A stretch of 64,000 nucleotides of DNA from Psychrobacillus faecigallinarum (GCF_014836595.1 NZ_JACSQO010000003.1:282905-346904), one strand, 5' to 3'. Positions 1-8,399 are shown, counted from the stretch's first letter. Translations and numbers: made by a program. The notes: generated from the letters alone by a model not told the origin.

Positions 1-292
1 TTATTTCACCTTCCCAAGCTAACATTCCACCAGTCATATTTGTAACATCATAGCCTTGGCTATCTAAAAACTGTGTGGCACGTCCACTTCTACCTCCAGA
101 TCGGCATACAATAACGTAGGAATCTTTTTTCGAGAGCTCATTCATACGAAATTCTAACAGACCTAGTGGGATGTGAATAATCCCTGGTATTGCTCCTTGC
201 TCCACTTCATCTACTTCTCGCACGTCAATTAAATTTACTTTCTCACCCTTTACTAGTTTTTGTTCTAATTCTTTTGCTGTTATCTCTTTCAT
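1..292 (-). CDS. rhodanese-like domain protein, cut by the window edge
   Basis: A single-domain rhodanese (sulfurtransferase) whose C-terminal end lies outside the window. It starts at an ATG eight bases after AGGAGG. Visible features are an IDVRE motif near residue 24 and the active-site loop CRSGGRS, whose Cys would carry the persulfide; the read ends in a typical GGMLAW stretch. There is no signal or membrane segment, so it is cytoplasmic. It is the last visible gene of a run transcribed leftward from the CstR-controlled region, 15 bases after the membrane-anchored rhodanese, so it probably relays sulfane sulfur in the same persulfide-handling pathway. The family is certain; the sulfur donor and acceptor are not known. 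Confidence 0.9.
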   Translation of the reverse strand, partial: MKEITAKELEQKLVKGEKVNLIDVREVDEVEQGAIPGIIHIPLGLLEFRMNELSKKDSYVIVCRSGGRSGRATQFLDSQGYDVTNMTGGMLAWEGEI

Positions 293-307
293 TTAAACTT
301 CCTCCTC

Positions 308-649
308 TTATCTCCATGCACTCATGCCACCACGGACATTTGTGACACGATCATAGCCTATTTTTTTTAATTGTTTACACGCATTACTACTACGCATACC
401 ACTTTGACAAATCACTACAATCTCTTTATCCTTCGGTAGCTCATCCAATTTAGATCCCAATGGGATATTTTTAAACTGTCGAATGTTTCTCCCTTTATAT
501 TCAGCCGGAGTCCTTACATCTATGAAGAATTTATCTTTGTCATTTAATATATTTTTCAGCTCTGTAGTAGTAATATTTTTAATACCTTTTGCAGGCAACA
601 TCTTCCATGCAAAAAATACTACTACCAATGCAACAAATATCCATTCCAT
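308..649 (-). CDS. membrane-anchored rhodanese
   Basis: A 113-residue protein with one N-terminal hydrophobic segment (about residues 3-15) followed directly by a complete rhodanese domain: FIDVRTPAEY near residue 42 and the catalytic loop CQSGMRS near residue 81, ending in RGGMSAW. A good AGGAGAG ribosome site precedes the ATG. It probably tethers a sulfurtransferase to the inner face of the membrane, though the topology is inferred. It lies between the DsrE gene (11 bases away) and a soluble rhodanese (15 bases away), giving a tight three-gene unit downstream of cstR. Confidence 0.92.
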   Translation of the reverse strand: MEWIFVALVVVFFAWKMLPAKGIKNITTTELKNILNDKDKFFIDVRTPAEYKGRNIRQFKNIPLGSKLDELPKDKEIVVICQSGMRSSNACKQLKKIGYDRVTNVRGGMSAWR

Positions 650-660
650 TTGTCTCTCTC

Positions 661-1137
661 CTATATAAATAGATTTACAGTGCCATCTTCAGCGTCAGCC
701 AAGTACGCTGCTACTCCCGCATACTGAACACCATCGAGTAATTCTTCTTGTTGTAATCCCAGCAAATCCATCGTCATAGTACAAGAAACTAATTTTATAT
801 CTTGCTCCTGTGCCATCTCTATTAACTGAGTTAAAGAAAGTGCATTATGCTTTTTCATGACATGCTTAATCATTTTAGGTCCCATACCAGCCATCTGCAT
901 TTTAGATAGTCCAAGCTGCTCTGCTCCCCTCGGCATCATTTTGCCAAACATTTTTTCTAAAAATCCTTTTTTAACCTCAATATGCTGTTGTTTACGTAGC
1001 GCATTTATTCCCCAAAATGTGTGAAATATTGTAACCTCATGATCGTAAGCTGCTGCACCGTTTGCAATAATGTATGCTGCCATCGCCTTATCATAATCAC
1101 CACTGAATAAAACTATCGTAGTTCTTTTCTTTTCCAT
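661..1137 (-). CDS. DsrE/DsrF-like sulfur-relay family protein
   Basis: A protein of about 158 residues of the DsrE/DsrF/DsrH-like (DUF1641-neighbouring) type seen in sulfur-oxidation and cst-type operons. The N-terminal strand TTIVLFSGDYDKAMAAY begins the Rossmann-like fold, and a likely persulfide-carrying Cys sits in the LVSCTMTMD segment of the C-terminal third. A longer frame opens at 1152, but AAGGAG lies inside that extension with correct spacing to the ATG at 1137, and the extension overlaps a CstR-like operator, so I place the start at 1137. It is expected to receive or store sulfane sulfur together with the two following rhodaneses. Family placement is good; the exact partner is unknown. 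Confidence 0.85.
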   Translation of the reverse strand: MEKKRTTIVLFSGDYDKAMAAYIIANGAAAYDHEVTIFHTFWGINALRKQQHIEVKKGFLEKMFGKMMPRGAEQLGLSKMQMAGMGPKMIKHVMKKHNALSLTQLIEMAQEQDIKLVSCTMTMDLLGLQQEELLDGVQYAGVAAYLADAEDGTVNLFI

Positions 1138-1150
1138 CTCAATCTCCTTC

Positions 1151-1166
1151 ATACCTGACGGGGTAT
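1151..1166. promoter_or_regulatory. second CstR/CsoR-type operator, before dsrE
   Basis: The 16-mer ATACCTGACGGGGTAT is an imperfect palindrome of the G-rich CsoR/CstR type. It matches 13 of 16 positions of the site in front of cstR (read on the opposite strand). It lies between the cstR terminator and the dsrE ribosome site, so dsrE and the rhodaneses probably have their own CstR-controlled promoter. A clean -35/-10 pair is not obvious in the AT-rich stretch around it. Confidence 0.7.
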
Positions 1167-1180
1167 TATTTTATTTAAAT

Positions 1181-1201
1181 AAAAAAGCCGGACTATCGGC
1201 T
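1181..1201 (-). terminator. rho-independent terminator of cstR
   Basis: On the minus strand AGCCG and CGGCT form a hairpin with a six-base loop, followed by six T. It overlaps the cstR stop codon and separates cstR from the dsrE-rhodanese genes. Confidence 0.8.
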
Positions 1202-1453
1202 CTTTACAACTAAATTCATTGCCTCTTGAATAACAGAATTCATTTTATCTTTATTTCCTTCTGCTTCTTGCACACATTCTAAAAGATTGTTACTAACAAT
1301 TACACCAATTGTACGATCTGCTGCAGAGCGAACTGCTGAAAGCTGGGTAACGACTTCCTTGCAGTCCTTGCCCTCCTCCATCATCCGTAAAATTCCACGA
1401 AGCTGGCCTTCCATTCGTTTAATACGATTAATAGTTTTTGCATCGTATGCCAA
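1193..1453 (-). CDS. cstR: CsoR-family repressor, CstR (persulfide-sensing) type
   Basis: A small all-helical DUF156/CsoR-family repressor (86 residues) with the family motif RIKRMEGQLRGI. Copper-sensing CsoR proteins coordinate metal with Cys-His-Cys. Here the first Cys (GKDCKEV) and last Cys (NLLECV) are kept, but the His position is Asn (VSNNLLEC), which is the pattern of persulfide-sensing CstR. The neighbours (DsrE, rhodaneses) and two matching operators agree. The open frame extends to a GTG at 1462, but that GTG overlaps AGGAGG; the TTG at 1453 has eight-base spacing and is the likelier start (TTG at 1456 is also possible). It should autoregulate from the operator at 1503-1518. Confidence 0.87.
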   Translation of the reverse strand: MAYDAKTINRIKRMEGQLRGILRMMEEGKDCKEVVTQLSAVRSAADRTIGVIVSNNLLECVQEAEGNKDKMNSVIQEAMNLVVKSR

Positions 1454-1497
1454 CAAGCACACCTCCTTCTGAAAATTTGATGAATGTTATAACCGTT

Positions 1498-1526
1498 ATA
1501 TTATACCCCTCTAGGTATTTTGTCAA
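1498..1526 (-). promoter_or_regulatory. cstR promoter with embedded CstR operator
   Basis: On the minus strand TTGACA (1526-1521) is followed by TATAAT (1505-1500, 15-base spacer) or TAATAT (1503-1498, 17-base spacer). The spacer holds the palindrome ATACCTAGAGGGGTAT (1518-1503), typical of CsoR/CstR operators, so a bound repressor would block RNA polymerase directly. Confidence 0.82.
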
Positions 1527-1746
1527 CACCAATATAAAAAAGTAATTTTGTCCCTTAGTGATAATTTCCCTTATATATCTGCAAAAAGGTATGTGTACTA
1601 AACACTAGTTGATAAATTAATTATTTATTTTTAATCAAAAAAAGATGGATTGTTTAATTTACATATATGTTGTAAGATTCACTAGTTATATTAAAATATT
1701 TTTACTTACTTTAACACACTTAATCTAAAGGTAAGGTGAACTATAG

Positions 1747-2664
1747 ATGAATACGAAAGCTTTTTTACTGGCGATTTTGACTGTAGCAATTTGGGGATCT
1801 TCTTTTGCAGCAATTAGCGCCAGCTTAAACGGAGGTTATCCTCCCGGTCATTTGGCATTATTCCGTTTTTTGATTGCCTCGCTTATATTTTTACTCATTG
1901 CACTCTGGCCAGGAAGTAAATTTAAACTACCCGAAAAACAGGATGGGTGGAAAATAATAATCTTAGGCTGGATTGGTATTAGTTTGTATCATATATGCGT
2001 CACTTTTGGACAGATGACTATTTCTGCAGGGACTGCAGGCATGTTAATTGGTTCTGCACCAATCGTTACCACTGTGATGGCTGTAATTATTTTAAAGGAA
2101 CGTTTAGGTAAGGTAGGATGGGTTGGTTTAGCTTTCGGCTTTATCGGAATTATTCTTATTGCTTTTGGAACTGGGGATTCTTCCTTTGACATCTCTCCAG
2201 GAGTATTCCTAGTTTTAATAGCAGCTATTGCAACTTCTATTTTTTTCGTTTACCAAAAGCCTTTATTTAAAAAGTATAGCGCTATTGAACTTACTGCTTA
2301 TTTTACATGGACAGGTACTTTGCCTTTTCTATTTTTTGCTCCAGGACTGTTTGATACACTCCAAAGTGCAACAAATGAAGCTAATTTATCGGCTATTTAT
2401 ATTGGAATATTCCCTACCGCACTTGCCTACCTCACATGGGCAATAGCTTTATCTCAAAGTAATGCAAGCTCTGTTTCAAATACATTATACGCTGAGCCGG
2501 TTGTAGCTATAGTCATCACTTGGATTTGGCTTCACGAGCTTCCATCTCCTCTCTCTATTGTTGGAGGAGTAATTGCTATTAGCAGCTTGTTGTTCGTCAA
2601 CCTTTATGGAAAAAAACAACGGCTATCCCTTCAACAAAAAAAGTTGGTCAAGTCTCATACATGA
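1747..2664 (+). CDS. EamA-family (DMT superfamily) transporter
   Basis: A 305-residue integral membrane protein with about ten hydrophobic helices arranged as two EamA repeats (roughly residues 5-135 and 150-288). The first opens with the typical AIWGSSFAAI; the second half contains ALSQSNASSVSNTLYAEPV, the usual EamA signature before helix 9. Members export amino acids or other metabolites, but the substrate cannot be told from sequence. The C-terminus is basic and cytoplasmic. It stands alone, divergent from cstR, and ends at a shared bidirectional terminator. Confidence 0.9.
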   Translation: MNTKAFLLAILTVAIWGSSFAAISASLNGGYPPGHLALFRFLIASLIFLLIALWPGSKFKLPEKQDGWKIIILGWIGISLYHICVTFGQMTISAGTAGMLIGSAPIVTTVMAVIILKERLGKVGWVGLAFGFIGIILIAFGTGDSSFDISPGVFLVLIAAIATSIFFVYQKPLFKKYSAIELTAYFTWTGTLPFLFFAPGLFDTLQSATNEANLSAIYIGIFPTALAYLTWAIALSQSNASSVSNTLYAEPVVAIVITWIWLHELPSPLSIVGGVIAISSLLFVNLYGKKQRLSLQQKKLVKSHT

Positions 2665-2750
2665 TTGGCAAGTGAGTAGGTAGTTCTTCGGCTAACGCTA
2701 CTTTTTCTCGAGGGGCAAGTTGCTAGACAAATCTTTGCTTCTTGTCTTTT

Positions 2751-2796
2751 AAAAAGGTACCTAGTGACTGAAAATTCACTTAGATACCTTTTTTTT
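2751..2796. terminator. bidirectional terminator
   Basis: A near-perfect inverted repeat (AAGGTACCTAGTGA against TCACTTAGATACCTT) with A-rich and T-rich flanks. It serves the EamA gene on the plus strand and overlaps the end of the 77-residue gene on the minus strand. Confidence 0.85.
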
Positions 2797-3009
2797 AGTT
2801 TTATCTACACGATGGTATTCAGATATTTGGACTACTCGGACATCCTCTGTATTTAACTCATGGTAAATTCCTCTACTATCTCGAAAGGAAATATATTGGT
2901 CTCTCTCACTTTGGATAAGGTCCTCAGCTTCTTCTTGAGAATCTAAGTGTATAAACCTCCTAATGTAGTGGTTTTCATCAAAAAAGTAGGTTACTTTAAA
3001 TTCTTTCAT
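2776..3009 (-). CDS. small conserved-looking hypothetical protein
   Basis: A 77-residue charged protein with no Cys and no membrane segment. It reads as a short beta-alpha-beta fold (EFKVTYFFDE, SQEEAEDLIQSERD, VRVVQISEYH) with a basic tail. I do not recognise the family. AGGAG is correctly spaced before the ATG and codon use matches the neighbours, so it is probably real. It lies ten bases after the P450 gene and is probably co-transcribed with it; the last codons fall inside the terminator stem. Confidence 0.7.
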   Translation of the reverse strand: MKEFKVTYFFDENHYIRRFIHLDSQEEAEDLIQSERDQYISFRDSRGIYHELNTEDVRVVQISEYHRVDKTKKKVSK

Positions 3010-3019
3010 ATTTGTTCTC

Positions 3020-4282
3020 CTATTGCGGCTTGCTTCTTACATTAGCCATGATAAATTTGCTATGTGGGAGACTAGGTATACTCACCATACTATAACTTAA
3101 ATCTTGATTTGGAATTTCATAATCAAGTTTATTTGAAAGATATTGAAGACTCACCTTCATTACTTCAATGGTTACCCATTCTCCAGCACAGCGATGTCCC
3201 ATATTGAAGTCACCTCCGCCTTGTGGAATAAAGCTAAATGGACTCTCATCCCACCCCTCGAAACGTTCAGGATTAAAAACTTCAGGATTATCCCATAGGT
3301 TTGGGTCATGGTTGGTACCATATAAGTCCAATAGCGTTAACGTACCCTTTTCGAATTGAAAATTGTTCCATATAAAATCCTTCTTCACTCTTGCAACAGC
3401 CATTGGAAAGAATGGATAAAAGCGACGTACCTCTTGGACAAACATTTGTTGGAATTGTTCTTCATTCTTTAAAAGTCTTGATTTATTTTCTGGATATTGA
3501 TGAACAGCTAATCCAGTGAAGGTAATATAGACGGAAATTGCTACAATTGGCCTGATAATATTCAGTACTTCCACAGCAACGATTTCTTTGTCCAAAAGTT
3601 TACCATCTATATCCCTATGAATTGAAAAGTTATACAAGGCAGAGCCTTCCCGTGGTGATAACTCCTTATTTCTAACTTGCTCCACCATTTCTCCAACCCA
3701 ATCCTCTAATTCCTTCCTTGCATGCCTTCCCATCCAATGTTCGGGACCTAACGCAGACGCAGATTCAAATAATTTAGTCAGTTGCTCCGTCCGCTTTTTA
3801 AGTTCACTCTCATTTAAAGGAACGCCTGCCCATTCACATGCTAGTTGGCATAACAACTCTCTGGATTCATCGTATAAATTAATCTGTTCTTTTTGCTCCC
3901 ATTCGCTACCCTTTAAATCCCAATACTTATGAGTCAGACTTTTTAAGTGCTCCAAATGTGAAGGTGTCATTATAGACATGAACATAGTTTTTCGGTTTCT
4001 ATGCTCTTCCTCGTCTAAAGTTTGAACTCCCCCCTCACCAAATAACGTTTTTTGAAGTCTCTTTGGTGCAGCTCCATTCCTCATAAATTTGTCATTGTCA
4101 TAAAAAAGTTTTGATGCTTCCTCTCCACCCAAACATATTGCCTTTTGTCCTAGGAGACGAGTTTCAAAAATATTAGAAGCGAAACTCTTCCGCCTATTAG
4201 CCAAGTACATATATCCTTCCCGTAATAATGTGAGGCTATGATCCAAACCCTCTTCTTTTGGCATTTGACTTGAATTCGTCAT
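3020..4282 (-). CDS. cypC: fatty-acid peroxygenase, cytochrome P450 CYP152 family
   Basis: A 420-residue P450 that uses H2O2 rather than a redox partner to hydroxylate fatty acids at alpha/beta carbons. CYP152 hallmarks are visible: the heme-thiolate loop FNMGHRCAGEW with Cys near residue 365, an I-helix RPIVAISVYITF where Arg-Pro replaces the usual acid-alcohol pair and binds the substrate carboxylate, and the ExxR motif EVRR. Length is normal for P450-BSbeta. The frame opens nine bases earlier at 4291, but AAGGAG abuts that ATG; the ATG at 4282 has normal spacing. It is followed by a 77-residue gene of unknown role. Confidence 0.93.
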   Translation of the reverse strand: MTNSSQMPKEEGLDHSLTLLREGYMYLANRRKSFASNIFETRLLGQKAICLGGEEASKLFYDNDKFMRNGAAPKRLQKTLFGEGGVQTLDEEEHRNRKTMFMSIMTPSHLEHLKSLTHKYWDLKGSEWEQKEQINLYDESRELLCQLACEWAGVPLNESELKKRTEQLTKLFESASALGPEHWMGRHARKELEDWVGEMVEQVRNKELSPREGSALYNFSIHRDIDGKLLDKEIVAVEVLNIIRPIVAISVYITFTGLAVHQYPENKSRLLKNEEQFQQMFVQEVRRFYPFFPMAVARVKKDFIWNNFQFEKGTLTLLDLYGTNHDPNLWDNPEVFNPERFEGWDESPFSFIPQGGGDFNMGHRCAGEWVTIEVMKVSLQYLSNKLDYEIPNQDLSYSMVSIPSLPHSKFIMANVRSKPQ

Positions 4283-4433
4283 TTCAACCATCTCCTTATT
4301 AGCTACTATTGTTGGTTTACTTTTCCCTTTTTAATCTGATTAAAACTAGCAAGGGGCTAACACTAATGTTTTAAAAGATATAAGGTTGGTATGCTAAAAT
4401 AAATGTACAGTCTCCAGAAGGGAAGAAACCATT

Positions 4434-5063
4434 ATGAAATCACCTTTTACATACAAATACTTACCACCTAAAACTATCACTCCCAACCAACCATCTCTAT
4501 TTTTACTGCATGGTATGGGTAGTAACGAAGAGGATCTGCTCCAGCTTGTAAAAGAATTCGAAGGAAGCCATCATATATTTAGTTTGCGTGGACCCATCGT
4601 GTTTAGTCCTGGATATGCATTTTTTACTATTGAAGAAGCGGGAAAACCACATAGAGAGGTTTTTGATAAGGTCGTGACTTATCTGCACCAATTCATCGCA
4701 GAGGCCATAGAAGAATATAATCTGGATCAAAACAAAATAAATTTATTAGGTTTCAGCCAAGGAGCTGTATTGGCTCAAACTTTAGCTTTTACTATGGGTA
4801 ATGTTATTAATGGAGTAGTTGCTTTAAGTGGTTATTTACCCGATTTCGTTAAAGAGGAATACAGAAAGCATCCTATTGAACATTTGAACGTTTTCATATC
4901 TCATGGGGATTATGATTATGTCATTCCATCTCAATGGGGAGCAGAGAGCAAAGAGTACTTTGAGGAACAAGGAGCTAAGGTGACGTTTAAAACATACGAG
5001 GACGGTCATGGTGTTATTCCTGAAAATCAGCGTGATATCGTTACTTTTATAAAAGAACTATAA
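4434..5063 (+). CDS. alpha/beta-hydrolase, carboxylesterase/phospholipase type
   Basis: A 209-residue serine hydrolase of the short carboxylesterase family (YodD/MhqD-like). The catalytic triad is readable: nucleophile Ser in LLGFSQGA (near residue 108), Asp in SHGDYDYVIP and His in EDGHGV. The oxyanion region is the N-terminal FLLHGMGSNE. No signal peptide, so it is cytosolic. In Bacillus some members belong to quinone/electrophile-stress regulons with dioxygenases; no such partner is present here, so the role is open. Monocistronic and divergent from cypC. Confidence 0.87.
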   Translation: MKSPFTYKYLPPKTITPNQPSLFLLHGMGSNEEDLLQLVKEFEGSHHIFSLRGPIVFSPGYAFFTIEEAGKPHREVFDKVVTYLHQFIAEAIEEYNLDQNKINLLGFSQGAVLAQTLAFTMGNVINGVVALSGYLPDFVKEEYRKHPIEHLNVFISHGDYDYVIPSQWGAESKEYFEEQGAKVTFKTYEDGHGVIPENQRDIVTFIKEL

Positions 5064-5076
5064 GAAAATTTCTATG

Positions 5077-5124
5077 AAAAATGCTCTAAGCTGATTATGT
5101 TAATAATCAGCTTAGAGCATTTTT
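5077..5124. terminator. bidirectional terminator with a 21-bp perfect stem
   Basis: Perfect inverted repeat 5077-5097 / 5104-5124 with a six-base loop, A-run on the left and T-run on the right. It ends the esterase transcript and, on the other strand, the YeiH transcript. Confidence 0.93.
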
Positions 5125-5133
5125 ATGTAACAT

Positions 5134-6135
5134 CTACAATAAAAGCAATATTAAAAGCAAAGCCACAGAAATTTGGAATACCCCTACGCCTCCAGCGTAT
5201 ATAGTTAAATTCCATCCCGACTTTATAAGTTCTTTTATTTTTACCCCCATCCCTATCCCTGCTAGTGCGATAATTTCTAAATATCCTCCTAGCTCTTTTA
5301 TAGGATTAGTAATGGTAGCAGATGGCTGCAATAAACTATTAATACAGCATAGTAGAAGGAATCCTGCCACATACCAAGGAATAATTTTACCAAAGCTAAA
5401 CTTCTCTTTCGTCGCTACCTTATTTTCCTGTTTTCTAAATTTAATCTGCTTTAACACAAAAACCACTGCGACTAGAAAAATAATTCGACTTATCTTAAAT
5501 ACCGCTGCTTGGTCCTTTACCTCTTCTCCAACAATACTCCCACTTGCAACTACTTGTCCTACCGATTGTAGCGTACCTCCTATGAGAGCAGCAGATGGTA
5601 TCACAGCATTAGAAAATACAAGATTTGTGATTACCGGTAAAAAAATCATTAGAACAGATCCAAGAAGGTTAACCAATGTCACAGATAAAGCAATATCAGA
5701 GGATTTGGCCTGGATTGCTGGCCCTGTCGCAGCAATGGCCGAGGACCCACATACAGCATTACCACTAGCCATTAGTAAGGAGAAATCTTCGCCAAATCTT
5801 AGCTTTTTACCAAGCCAGACAACAAAAATGATGGTTAAAGACATTTGAATAACGATAAAAGAAAGCCCTGACACTCCCATTTCCATGATTGTTTGGAAAG
5901 TTAAAGTCGCCCCCAATAAAACGATGGAGTAATACAAGAGATTACTTTCAGAAAATTTCACTCCAGCAGACCATCTTGGAGACGAACTAATTTTCAAATT
6001 CCCAATTAAAATACCGATTAAAATAGCAAACAGTCCACTTCCCAAAGCAGGAAATAACTCCCCGATAAACCTTGCTATAACCGCAATGATCATACATAAG
6101 AACAACCCTGGTAAAATTCGAGCAATTTTTTTCAT
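5134..6135 (-). CDS. YeiH/UPF0324-family membrane protein (putative sulfate exporter family)
   Basis: A 333-residue integral membrane protein with about ten hydrophobic helices. Family marks include the GNAVCGSSAIAATGP segment in the middle and the GTLQSVGQVVASG helix-loop. The family is often labelled putative sulfate exporter, but the substrate is not firmly established. Its occurrence in a window with other sulfur genes is suggestive only, since it is neither adjacent to them nor flanked by a CstR-like site. Monocistronic, with a weak ribosome site before the ATG. Confidence 0.85.
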   Translation of the reverse strand: MKKIARILPGLFLCMIIAVIARFIGELFPALGSGLFAILIGILIGNLKISSSPRWSAGVKFSESNLLYYSIVLLGATLTFQTIMEMGVSGLSFIVIQMSLTIIFVVWLGKKLRFGEDFSLLMASGNAVCGSSAIAATGPAIQAKSSDIALSVTLVNLLGSVLMIFLPVITNLVFSNAVIPSAALIGGTLQSVGQVVASGSIVGEEVKDQAAVFKISRIIFLVAVVFVLKQIKFRKQENKVATKEKFSFGKIIPWYVAGFLLLCCINSLLQPSATITNPIKELGGYLEIIALAGIGMGVKIKELIKSGWNLTIYAGGVGVFQISVALLLILLLL

Positions 6136-6283
6136 ATCTATCCCTCGCTACTAAGCTTCTAAATAAAAAGCGTTAGTTTTCTTTATACTAAACTTTAGAA
6201 TAAGACTTTTATTATCGTAAGTAAAATGAAAAAAAGCTATTAAGTACTTAGTAGATACCTGACCTCCTAAATAGTTGGAAACC

Positions 6284-6316
6284 AAAAAATCCTCCAACTT
6301 GTAAGAGGGAGGATTT
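6284..6316 (-). terminator. terminator of nagAB
   Basis: AAATCCTCC and GGAGGATTT (9 bp) with a 12-base loop and a T-run on the minus strand, just after the nagB stop. Confidence 0.85.
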
Positions 6317-6329
6317 AGTATATGCTTTT

Positions 6330-7055
6330 TTAACTACCGTAAATAATCGTCACATCAGGATGATTCTTTAGACAGCTAGCTGGAAATTCCTCTGAAATAC
6401 CTTCTTGCTGGATACGCTTAAGAGTTTCAGTTTTATTTTCGCCAAAAGCCAAGAGAATAATTCGCTTAGCTTCCATAATAGTTTCAATCCCCATGGTAAT
6501 TGCAAGCTTGGGAACTTCTTTTTCTTCAGGAAAATATTTGGCATTATCCTGCCTTGTTTTCTCAGCAAGCTCTACAATATGGGTTCTTGTTTGAAAAGAA
6601 GTACCAGGCTCGTTAAACCCGATATGACCATTTACCCCAATCCCTAACAACTGAAGATCAATACCACCATTCTGCTCAATTAACTTATCATAATAGGCAC
6701 ATTCCTTCTCCAAATCCTCTGCTAAGCCATTCGGAAGATGAGCATTTTGTCGCGGAATATTAATATGCTTAAATAGGTGCTCGTACATATAATTATGGTA
6801 GCTAGTAGCCTCCTCCGCTGCAATTCCCACATATTCATCCAAGTTAAAGGTATTTACCTCCGCAAAGGAAATATCGCCCTTCATGTGGCATTGGACTAGT
6901 TCTTTGTAAAATCCTTCTGGGGTTCCTCCTGTAGCCATCCCTAACACACTTTGCGGCTTTTCAATTAGCTGCTTCTCAAAAATAGCGGCTGCCATTTTGC
7001 TCATTTCATCATATGTATTTACTTTTATCCATTTTATATTATTTGCTTTAACCAT
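6330..7055 (-). CDS. nagB: glucosamine-6-phosphate deaminase
   Basis: Converts glucosamine-6-phosphate to fructose-6-phosphate and ammonia, feeding amino sugar into glycolysis. The 241-residue length fits the Bacillus NagB group, which lacks the allosteric C-terminal extension of the E. coli enzyme. Visible motifs are the phosphate-binding LGMATGGTPEG, catalytic FNLDEYVG, LLGIGVNGHIGFNEPG and the lid sequence. It overlaps the end of nagA by eight bases and is translationally coupled to it. No nagR-type GntR regulator follows. Confidence 0.97.
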   Translation of the reverse strand: MVKANNIKWIKVNTYDEMSKMAAAIFEKQLIEKPQSVLGMATGGTPEGFYKELVQCHMKGDISFAEVNTFNLDEYVGIAAEEATSYHNYMYEHLFKHINIPRQNAHLPNGLAEDLEKECAYYDKLIEQNGGIDLQLLGIGVNGHIGFNEPGTSFQTRTHIVELAEKTRQDNAKYFPEEKEVPKLAITMGIETIMEAKRIILLAFGENKTETLKRIQQEGISEEFPASCLKNHPDVTIIYGS

Positions 7056-8214
7056 TAGAATAACTCAGCCTTCCTCTACAAAAAGTATATTGAACCTCAA
7101 AGGAATCGTTTAGCAATACAATGTCCGCATCTTTTCCAACTGCAAGACTTCCTTTTCGATTATCTATCCCTAATCTCTTTGCTGCGTTTGTCGACGTTAT
7201 TTTCACTAGCTCATGTAAAGGTAGATTAGTTAAACTCTGAATCCTTCTCATACCTTCATTCATTTTAAGCACACTTCCAGCTAGAGTTCCATTTTCCAAG
7301 GTGGCAGTACGATCAACTACCTTAACCTTTTGATCACCAAGTGTATAGATTCCATCGGGAAGTCCCTTCGCTCTCATGGAATCTGTTATGAGGATGATTC
7401 TATCAGTGCCAATTACCTTCATTACTAATTGGAGCATATCATCGGAGAGGTGGATGCCATCAGCGATTATCTCACAGAAAAGCGAGTCATTCATGAAGCC
7501 CGCACCTACCATGCCTATTTCTCGATGATGAAGACCTGTCATCGCATTAGTAAAATGGGTTAAATGGGATAAACCATTTTGCACCGCGTCATTAACCTCC
7601 AAATAAGATGCCTTTGAATGTCCTGCGGAAGAAATTACCCCCTGTTCTTGTAAAAATTGAAGCATCTTAAATTCTTCGTCAAGTTCCGGGGCTAGTGTGA
7701 CAACTTTTAATTGAGCAAGATGTTCTCCAAACCAGGTTTTCAACAATGAAACAGATGGTTTTTGTATATGCTGAATAGGCTGAGCTCCCGCCTGCTCCGG
7801 GTGAATAAATGGCCCTTCCAAATGGAAGCCTAGCATTTCTGCACCCTGTTCCTCATTAGATTTTTTTAAAAAGCTTGTGTTCACATCTACCGATTGCTGT
7901 ATACGTTCCTGTGAATGAGTAATAGTTGTTGCTAAAAAAGATGTAGTGCCTTCTTGGGGTAAGTACGCAGATATTCGTTCTGTTGCATCTATCTCTCCGT
8001 CCATAAAGTCCGCCCCCACTGCTCCATGGATATGAATATCAATAAAGCCAGGCATTGCCACGTAACCCCTCCCGTCCAGTATAGCTCCCTCATATCCTTC
8101 TATTTTACCCTCAGATATACAAGCAATCTTTTCGTTCATTATTAAAATATCTCCATCAATCAATCGGCCATCTTCTGCGCAAATCTGAACGTTTTGAATA
8201 AGATAGTTACTCAT
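7048..8214 (-). CDS. nagA: N-acetylglucosamine-6-phosphate deacetylase
   Basis: Removes acetate from GlcNAc-6-phosphate, the step before NagB. Metal-binding motifs of the amidohydrolase fold are present: GFIDIHIHG near residue 60, HLEGPF, SAGHSKA and TDSMRAKG, the last carrying the catalytic Asp. Upstream in-frame codons reach 8280, but AAAGGTG is correctly spaced before the ATG at 8214 (MSNYLIQNV), and homologues begin there. Forms a two-gene operon with nagB for cell-wall amino-sugar recycling or chitin-sugar use; no transporter gene is linked. I saw no palindromic NagR-type site upstream. Confidence 0.95.
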   Translation of the reverse strand: MSNYLIQNVQICAEDGRLIDGDILIMNEKIACISEGKIEGYEGAILDGRGYVAMPGFIDIHIHGAVGADFMDGEIDATERISAYLPQEGTTSFLATTITHSQERIQQSVDVNTSFLKKSNEEQGAEMLGFHLEGPFIHPEQAGAQPIQHIQKPSVSLLKTWFGEHLAQLKVVTLAPELDEEFKMLQFLQEQGVISSAGHSKASYLEVNDAVQNGLSHLTHFTNAMTGLHHREIGMVGAGFMNDSLFCEIIADGIHLSDDMLQLVMKVIGTDRIILITDSMRAKGLPDGIYTLGDQKVKVVDRTATLENGTLAGSVLKMNEGMRRIQSLTNLPLHELVKITSTNAAKRLGIDNRKGSLAVGKDADIVLLNDSFEVQYTFCRGRLSYSNG

Positions 8215-8399
8215 TAGAAACACCTTTCCATTGAATATTTTGACCACTAAAAAATTATATATTTCTAAATAATCATACAATATATAACGAAAGATTAATA
8301 TATCTTCAGAGCTTTATTTAAATAAGATCTTCTAATCCATATTTGTATGAATCCATTTCATGATTAAAAAAGACGAGCCATGGGAAGTTAATACAAGGT

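Noticed and set aside
1454..1462. GTG start for cstR at 1462
   Set aside because: It overlaps AGGAGG; downstream TTG codons have usable spacing.
2687..2698. 12-base sequence TTCGGCTAACGC shared in reverse with 43173-43184
   Set aside because: Matches of this length are expected by chance in a 64-kb window; no longer similarity around them.
5312..5848. Long plus-strand frame opposite the YeiH gene
   Set aside because: Antisense shadow of a clearly conserved membrane protein; no ribosome site and no protein-like pattern.
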